DNA from: Hathewaya limosa
GTDB taxonomy: Bacteria; Bacillota; Clostridia; Clostridiales; Clostridiaceae
Assembly (NCBI RefSeq): GCF_030815255.1
Contig: NZ_JAUSWN010000001.1
Span: forward strand, 62,001 to 126,000
Reading direction: 5' to 3'
Length of the DNA stretch: 64,000 bases
Shown here: positions 59,892 to 64,000 of the stretch, piece after piece
How the letters are laid out: each line of letters starts with the position of its first letter
How positions within the stretch are numbered: the stretch's first letter is position 1
Program-made: the position numbers and the translations under genes
Notes under the pieces: model-generated
Databases searched by the model: none
Told to the model about the DNA's origin: nothing
What the model saw: only the letters and a program-made list of their open reading frames with translations

Positions 59892-60686
59892 ATGAATAAT
59901 AAATCAAACAACATGGAAAATTCTAAAGGGAGCTTTGCAAATTTTTTGAAGAAAGAGAGCTTTTATGTAATTTTGTTTATTTGTTTATGTATAGTTGCTG
60001 CTGTAGCTGCACTAACAATTAATTCTAAAAAGATGGATACAGCTAAGGTGCAAAATGCAAATAAAACAGCAATGGAGAATCAATCAAAGAAACAGGATCC
60101 AAACAATGCATTATTTGTAAAAAATGAAAAAGAAAATAATAAAGTTGAGAAGGATGAAAATATAAAAGTTCGTAAAAGTGGAAAGACTTTAAAAGAAGCA
60201 AGTGAGTCAGTTGCAAATAATGTAAAGGTTCAATTTACTAAACCGGTAGAAGGAAAGTTGATACAAGGATATTCAGAAATACCTGTATTAGCTAGTGAAG
60301 ATTCTAATGGAAATTCAAAAACATATAAAACAAATTTAGGTATAAACATACAATCTAAAGTAGGAACTCCAGTTAAGGCTGCTGCAGATGGTGTAGTAGA
60401 AGAGATTGGGGAAAACCCTAAAGGATATGGATATATGGTTGTTATTAATCACCAAAATGGATATAAAACAGTATATTCAAACTTAGATCAAAAAGTACTT
60501 ATTAAAAAAGGTGATAAAGTAACTCAAGGTCAAGAAGTTGCTAAGATTGGCAATACAACTTTAAGAGTTAGTAATAACAAATCAGAAGGAAGCTATTTAC
60601 ATTTTTCTATGTTAGAGGGCAACGAAAGTTTTAAAAAATTGGATTATGAGAATAAATATATTGATCCATGTAAATTTATAAAATAA
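59892..60686 (+). CDS. spoIIQ: Stage II sporulation protein Q, LytM-fold, metal site degenerate
   Basis: This 264-residue forespore membrane protein starts at ATG 59892 after AGGAGGTG. TM helix is at about 20-42 (SFYVILFICLCIVAAVAALTI is the region). The C-terminal M23/LytM domain shows GTPVKAAADGVVEEIGENP, YGYMVVINHQNGYKTVYSNL and GSYLHFSMLEG. The usual HxGxD zinc motif is NLGIN, TxYxHL is TVYSNL, and HLH is YLH, so most zinc and catalytic histidines are gone. As in Bacillus SpoIIQ it is probably a non-enzymatic channel and engulfment scaffold with SpoIIIAH. Position after spoIID supports the name. Confidence 0.88.
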   Translation: MNNKSNNMENSKGSFANFLKKESFYVILFICLCIVAAVAALTINSKKMDTAKVQNANKTAMENQSKKQDPNNALFVKNEKENNKVEKDENIKVRKSGKTLKEASESVANNVKVQFTKPVEGKLIQGYSEIPVLASEDSNGNSKTYKTNLGINIQSKVGTPVKAAADGVVEEIGENPKGYGYMVVINHQNGYKTVYSNLDQKVLIKKGDKVTQGQEVAKIGNTTLRVSNNKSEGSYLHFSMLEGNESFKKLDYENKYIDPCKFIK

Positions 60687-60697
60687 GAAAACTAAAG

Positions 60698-60730
60698 ATA
60701 GTCACTTTTCTATAGAAAAGTGGCTATTTT
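60698..60730 (+). terminator. Terminator of spoIIQ
   Basis: The stem ATAGTCACTTTTC/GAAAAGTGGCTAT with a short loop is followed by TTTT. Confidence 0.78.
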
Positions 60731-60758
60731 AAAATTTAAATCTTAAGGAGGGTTTATT

Positions 60759-61013
60759 TTGAAAGATTATATAGAACAAAGAGTATTGGAAGTAGCTCAA
60801 TATATTATAGAATCAAAATCAACAATAAGAAAAACCGCTACAGTTTTTGGAGTAAGTAAAAGTACAATTCATAAGGACATGACAGAAAGACTTCCTAAAA
60901 TAAATCCACAAATTGCAAGCCAAGCTAAAAATGTTTTAGAATTAAATAAGGCGGAAAGACATATAAGAGGTGGAAAAGCTACCCAATTAAAATATAAAAC
61001 TATGGAAGTTTAA
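60759..61013 (+). CDS. spoIIID: Stage III sporulation transcriptional regulator SpoIIID
   Basis: This 84-residue DNA-binding protein starts at TTG 60759, after AAGGAGGG. It has the SpoIIID helix-turn-helix: YIIESKSTIRKTATVFGVSKSTIHKDMTERLP. The C-terminal basic segment HIRGGKATQLKY is typical. It tunes SigE-dependent mother-cell genes. The location between spoIIQ and mbl is the conserved Firmicute arrangement. Confidence 0.97.
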   Translation: MKDYIEQRVLEVAQYIIESKSTIRKTATVFGVSKSTIHKDMTERLPKINPQIASQAKNVLELNKAERHIRGGKATQLKYKTMEV

Positions 61014-61191
61014 AAATACCTATTTCATATGCACAATTATTATGTTAGAATAGTTAATGTGATATTTTACAATGCTTAAATTAAAGTAAAAAAAATTTTT
61101 TAAAAATTTATTCTAAAAAAAAGGTTTTTTTTGATTAGTATAGAAGTAAAATATGTTAGAACTAATATACCAATGAGCAGGAGTGAAAGCT

Positions 61192-62190
61192 ATGTTTTTT
61201 TTCGGAATGGGTACTGATATGGGTATAGATTTAGGTACAGCTACAGTTCTTGTATACATAAAAGGAAAAGGTGTAATCTTAAAGGAACCTTCAGTAGTTG
61301 CAATCGACAAGACAAATGATAGGGTTTTAGCTGTTGGAGAAGAAGCAAGACAAATGATTGGTAGAACACCAGGGAATATAGTAGCAACAAGACCATTAAA
61401 AGATGGTGTTATCTCTGATTATGATATGACAGAAAAAATGTTAAAACATTTTATTAGAAAAGCTTGTGGAAGAAAGAAAGCAACTCCAAGAGTTGTTATT
61501 TGTGTTCCATGTGAAGCTACAGAGGTTGAAAGAAGAGCAGTTAAAGGAGCGGCAAAAATGGCGGGGGCAAAAATGGTTCAATTAATAGAAGAACCAGTAG
61601 CAGCTGCTATAGGTGCAGGCTTAGATATATCTAAAGCTAGTGGAAATATGGTTATAGACATTGGTGGAGGTACCACAGATATAGCAGTTATATCTTTAGG
61701 TGGTATGGTTGTAAGACAATCTATAAAGGTAGCTGGAGATGAATTTGACGAAGCAATTATTAAGTATATAAGAAAGAAACACAAGCTTATGATTGGTGAA
61801 AGAACTGCAGAGGAATTAAAGATAAATATTGGTTGTGCATATGAAGTAGAAGAAGAAAGTATGGAAATAAGAGGAAGAGATTTAATTACAGGACTTCCTA
61901 AAAACATAACAGTAACTTCTAGTGAAATGAGGGAAGCTTTAGCAGAAGCTGTAGAAGCTATAGCAGAGTGTGCACATGCTGTTCTTGAAAAGACACCACC
62001 TGAGTTAGCATCTGATATAGCTGACAAAGGAATTGTTATGACCGGTGGTGGAGCATTATTAAATGGGCTTGATAAGTTAATCCAAGATCATACTAAGGTA
62101 CCAGTATATGTAGCAGAAGATAGTGTATCTTGTGTTGCATTAGGAACAGGGAAATCATTAGATTCCATAGAATATATGGGAAAAGAATAA
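61192..62190 (+). CDS. mbl: MreB-family rod-shape actin homologue Mbl
   Basis: This 332-residue bacterial actin starts at ATG 61192, 9 nt after GGAG; the GTG at 61183 is within that spacing. FFFGMGTDMGIDLGTATVLVY carries the phosphate-1 loop plus a hydrophobic membrane-binding N-terminus. VIDIGGGTTDIAVISLGG is phosphate-2, and GIVMTGGGALLNGLD the adenosine motif. It guides lateral wall synthesis. Location after spoIIID identifies it as Mbl rather than the mreBCD copy. Confidence 0.93.
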   Translation: MFFFGMGTDMGIDLGTATVLVYIKGKGVILKEPSVVAIDKTNDRVLAVGEEARQMIGRTPGNIVATRPLKDGVISDYDMTEKMLKHFIRKACGRKKATPRVVICVPCEATEVERRAVKGAAKMAGAKMVQLIEEPVAAAIGAGLDISKASGNMVIDIGGGTTDIAVISLGGMVVRQSIKVAGDEFDEAIIKYIRKKHKLMIGERTAEELKINIGCAYEVEEESMEIRGRDLITGLPKNITVTSSEMREALAEAVEAIAECAHAVLEKTPPELASDIADKGIVMTGGGALLNGLDKLIQDHTKVPVYVAEDSVSCVALGTGKSLDSIEYMGKE

Positions 62191-62220
62191 TATATTATTA
62201 AGTTATTATGTAAATAATAA

Positions 62221-62257
62221 AAAAATACAAGCTATATTATAAATAGCTTGTATTTTT
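62221..62257. terminator. Bidirectional terminator between mbl and yyaC
   Basis: 15-bp arms 62221-62235 and 62243-62257, A/T-flanked on both sides. Confidence 0.85.
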
Positions 62258-62261
62258 TTAT

Positions 62262-62783
62262 CTAAATTTTTAATGTATAAGATTTTTCTAAAGAAATACA
62301 AATTTTTTTAGCCATATTCATGATAAAACTTAATCTAATACTTCTAGAATAAAAAGGTTCCGAATTATTATAGGAATCAACAACTGCTACTATGGATAGG
62401 TTACCTACAGGAGGTAAATATTTTCCTACGCCTTTTCCAGGACATATGGGGTAATCTCTAATTATTATGTTACCTATATCTTCATCATCACTTAAACAAG
62501 CATCTATTCCTATAATGTTATGATTGGGATATTCATTATTTATATAGTTTAAGTTTTCTTCTAAATTTAAGGCGTGAATAGGTTTGTTTAAGGAGCCAAA
62601 TACTTTTAGAGGAAACTTTCGATCTATCAATAGAGAACCTACTAATGGACCTAAACAATCACCTATGCATCTATCAGTGCCTATACATACTATTATAGTT
62701 TTTTCATCTATGGTTTTTTTTAAAGATTCAACTAGTGTATTTATACAGCGTTCATTTAAATAGTTAATACAAGTTTTATCCAC
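62262..62783 (-). CDS. yyaC: Spore protease YyaC/DUF1256 family protein
   Basis: This 173-residue protein starts at GTG 62783-62781, 5 nt after AGGAGGTG. It has the YyaC blocks TIIVCIGTDRCIGDCLGPLVGSLL, IIGIDACLSDDEDIGNI and PICPGKGVGKYLPPVGNLSIVAVVD. This fold is related to the germination protease Gpr and hydrogenase-maturation peptidases. In Bacillus it is a forespore protein of unknown substrate. Monocistronic on the minus strand. Confidence 0.9.
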   Translation of the reverse strand: MDKTCINYLNERCINTLVESLKKTIDEKTIIVCIGTDRCIGDCLGPLVGSLLIDRKFPLKVFGSLNKPIHALNLEENLNYINNEYPNHNIIGIDACLSDDEDIGNIIIRDYPICPGKGVGKYLPPVGNLSIVAVVDSYNNSEPFYSRSIRLSFIMNMAKKICISLEKSYTLKI

Positions 62784-62970
62784 AAGGCACCTCCTAAATA
62801 TAGCAGAGTTTTAAAGGATAGTATATAATATTACACTAATAAAAATATGTGAATGAAAGATTAAATATGAAGAAGGTGTAAAAAAACATATTAATTTTTA
62901 GTAAAAAGGAGTATTATAAAGAAAATATAAGTATAAAGAAAGTAATCTTCTTAAATAAGGAGAAAACGAC

Positions 62971-62999
62971 TTGAAATAAGAACCGTAAAAATGTATACT
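62971..62999 (+). promoter_or_regulatory. Sigma-A promoter of the tRNA cluster
   Basis: TTGAAA (62971-62976), 17-nt spacer, TATACT (62994-62999). A small hairpin TTGTCG/CGACAA (63005-63024) follows near the predicted transcript start. Confidence 0.7.
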
Positions 63000-63051
63000 A
63001 CTTCTTGTCGGAAATACACGACAACAAAACATAATAAGTAGTATTAAATAG

Positions 63052-63136
63052 GGATGAGTTCCCGAGTGGCCAAAGGGGGCAGACTGTAAATCTGTTGCGT
63101 TTCGCTTCGATGGTTCGAATCCATCCTCATCCACCA
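63052..63136 (+). tRNA. tRNA-Tyr (anticodon GTA)
   Basis: An 85-nt class II tRNA with acceptor stem GGATGAG/CTCATCC fully paired, long variable arm, CTGTAAA anticodon loop, GTTCGAATC T-arm and encoded CCA. Confidence 0.97.
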
Positions 63137-63152
63137 TTATTTTAATACTTAT

Positions 63153-63228
63153 GCTGGCATGGCTCAATTGGCAGAGCAGCTGACTTGTAATCAGCAGGTT
63201 GTAGGTTCAATTCCTATTGCCAGCTCCA
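63153..63228 (+). tRNA. tRNA-Thr (anticodon TGT)
   Basis: 76 nt, acceptor GCTGGCA/TGCCAGC, anticodon loop CTTGTAA, CCA encoded. The T-loop reads TTCAATT, unlike the other two copies (TTCGATT). Confidence 0.97.
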
Positions 63229-63232
63229 ATTT

Positions 63233-63317
63233 GGAGGAGTTCCCGAGTGGCCAAAGGGGGCAGACTGTAAATCTGTTGCGTCTCGCTTCGATGGTTCGAA
63301 TCCATCTTCCTCCACCA
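63233..63317 (+). tRNA. tRNA-Tyr (anticodon GTA)
   Basis: 85 nt, acceptor GGAGGAG/TTCCTCC with a G-U at pair 7:66, variable arm and anticodon loop as in copy 1, CCA encoded. Confidence 0.97.
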
Positions 63318-63341
63318 TTTTAAAAATAGAATATGTTTTGT

Positions 63342-63417
63342 GCTGGCATGGCTCAATTGGCAGAGCAGCTGACTTGTAATCAGCAGGTTGTAGGTTCGAT
63401 TCCTATTGCCAGCTCCA
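63342..63417 (+). tRNA. tRNA-Thr (anticodon TGT)
   Basis: 76 nt, acceptor GCTGGCA/TGCCAGC, anticodon TGT, CCA encoded. Confidence 0.97.
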
Positions 63418-63422
63418 TTTTT

Positions 63423-63507
63423 GGAGGAGTTCCCGAGTGGCCAAAGGGGGCAGACTGTAAATCTGTTGCGTTTCGCTTCGATGGTTCGAATCCATCTTCC
63501 TCCACCA
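63423..63507 (+). tRNA. tRNA-Tyr (anticodon GTA)
   Basis: 85 nt, same acceptor as copy 2, long variable arm, CCA encoded. Confidence 0.97.
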
Positions 63508-63528
63508 TTTTAAAAAAATATATTTTGT

Positions 63529-63604
63529 GCTGACATGGCTCAATTGGCAGAGCAGCTGACTTGTAATCAGCAGGTTGTAGGTTCGATTCCTATTGTCAGC
63601 TCCA
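63529..63604 (+). tRNA. tRNA-Thr (anticodon TGT)
   Basis: 76 nt, acceptor GCTGACA/TGTCAGC. The compensated change (G-C to A-T) keeps the stem paired, so the gene is functional. CCA encoded. Confidence 0.97.
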
Positions 63605-63609
63605 TTTTT

Positions 63610-63694
63610 GGATGAGTTCCCGAGTGGCCAAAGGGGGCAGACTGTAAATCTGTTGCGTTTCGCTTCGATGGTTCGAATCCATCTTCATCCACCA
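63610..63694 (+). tRNA. tRNA-Tyr (anticodon GTA)
   Basis: 85 nt, acceptor GGATGAG/TTCATCC (G-U at 7:66), CCA encoded. Last gene of the array. Confidence 0.97.
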
Positions 63695-63722
63695 AGGACA
63701 TGTTTTCATGTCCTTTTATTTT
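63694..63722 (+). terminator. Terminator of the tRNA cluster
   Basis: AAGGACATG/CATGTCCTT with a 4-nt loop and T-rich tail, starting at the last base of the final tRNA. Confidence 0.88.
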
Positions 63723-63742
63723 TTATCATTTAAATGTTTCTA

Positions 63743-63771
63743 TTGACCATGTAATAAGATTATGCTATGAT
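63743..63771 (+). promoter_or_regulatory. Promoter of the SAM-riboswitch transcript
   Basis: TTGACC (63743-63748), 17-nt spacer, TATGAT (63766-63771) with extended TG at -14. The aptamer starts about 40 nt after the predicted start. Confidence 0.72.
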
Positions 63772-63816
63772 GAAGTTATAATGTAAATATAAAAAAATAA
63801 AAAATTAAATAAAATG

Positions 63817-63923
63817 CTCTTATCAAGAGAGGTGGAGGGAAAAGGGCCCTGTGAAACCCGGCAACCAGTGTATAAACACTAAGGTGCCAATTCCTGCAGA
63901 ATTTTATATCTGCAAGATAAGAG
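63817..63923 (+). promoter_or_regulatory. SAM-I (S-box) riboswitch aptamer
   Basis: The P1 stem CTCTTATC/GATAAGAG closes the element. Inside are the invariant AGAGAGGTGGAGGGA, CCCTGTGAAACCCGGCAACC and AAGGTGCCAATTCCTGCAG segments of the S-box class. It binds S-adenosylmethionine and switches off a downstream methionine or sulfur gene by termination. The controlled gene lies beyond the window end. Confidence 0.97.
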
Positions 63924-63938
63924 GTGGTAGATATTAAC

Positions 63939-63967
63939 AACCTCTTCTTATTGAAGGGGTTTTTTTA
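63939..63967 (+). terminator. Expression-platform terminator of the SAM riboswitch
   Basis: AACCTCTTC/GAAGGGGTT (one G-U pair) with a 5-nt loop and T7. It should form when SAM holds P1 closed. Confidence 0.9.
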
Positions 63968-64000
63968 TTAGGAAAAAAGGCCATGCTCTAGAAAAGATAA

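Larger units (their letters stand above)
63052..63694 (+). repeat. Tandem array of alternating tRNA-Tyr and tRNA-Thr genes
   Basis: A unit of about 180-190 bp (Tyr plus Thr) is repeated three times and followed by a fourth Tyr. Spacers are short. Bodies are nearly identical; differences lie in acceptor stems (GGATGAG versus GGAGGAG; GCTGGCA versus GCTGACA). Confidence 0.95.

Noticed and set aside
62898..63533. Short ORFs on both strands over the tRNA genes
   Set aside because: They are translations of tRNA sequence and spacers; no ribosome sites or protein families.
1..64000. CRISPR array, insertion sequence transposase or rRNA genes
   Set aside because: No regularly spaced direct repeats, DDE transposase or rRNA sequence was seen; the only mobile-element gene is the serine recombinase.

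Overview
The window is a stretch of a low-GC, endospore-forming Firmicute chromosome, most consistent with Clostridium sensu stricto (cluster I). This rests on very AT-rich intergenic DNA, strong GGAGG ribosome sites, frequent TTG/GTG starts, T-tailed hairpin terminators, and many sporulation, coat and germination genes. These include GerA-type receptor genes, spoIIR, ypeB, yabG, a sipL-type LysM gene, spoIID-spoIIQ-spoIIID and yyaC. No species call is made.

Layout. 1-3.4 kb: mglB (partial)-mglA-mglC galactose/methylgalactoside ABC importer. 3.5-6.1 kb: a large serine recombinase preceded by a 50-codon ORF and abutting a manC (mannose-1-phosphate guanylyltransferase) gene that lacks about its first 75 codons. 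6.1-6.5 kb: a minus-strand HesB/IscA-like gene with an in-frame TGA replacing the conserved cysteine codon, read here as a selenoprotein. 6.7-9.2 kb: an APC permease, manA, and a degenerate SASP-like gene. 9.4-12.8 kb: LacI-type regulator, galT, galK, which with mgl form a galactose uptake and Leloir block. 13-15 kb: a chemoreceptor. 15-24.3 kb: a spore-coat block with two divergent GT4 glycosyltransferase/CotS-kinase pairs, another CotS kinase, a CotS-like pseudokinase, a GlpQ-type lipoprotein and yabG. 24.5-26.5 kb: a Veg-like gene and the SipL-like coat morphogenesis gene. 26.7-34 kb: ispE, a three-gene GerA-family germinant receptor, spoIIR and ypeB. 34-39.5 kb: ddl, a PP-loop tRNA-thiolase-like protein, small unknowns, rho and rpmE. 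39.7-49 kb: tdk, yqhQ, prmC, prfA, a ZIP transporter, a Sua5-type gene, rpiB, upp, a dCMP-deaminase-like gene and a WecA/TagO-type transferase. 49.6-56.3 kb: complete atpI-B-E-F-H-A-G-D-C operon. 56.5-62.8 kb: ywmB-like, murA, spoIID, spoIIQ, spoIIID, mbl and yyaC, the same order as in Bacillus subtilis for ywmB through mbl. 63-64 kb: seven alternating tRNA-Tyr/tRNA-Thr genes with a good promoter, then a SAM-I riboswitch whose gene lies beyond the window.

The most unusual signals are: (1) the HesB-like UGA gene, invisible to a plain ORF search; (2) manC split by a serine recombinase, reminiscent of spsM/sigK-type interrupted sporulation genes; (3) several genes whose Shine-Dalgarno and start codon are separated or masked by a hairpin (SASP-like, gerKB-type, rho, ZIP, manA, atpF); and (4) the duplicated GT4/CotS coat module containing a pseudokinase.
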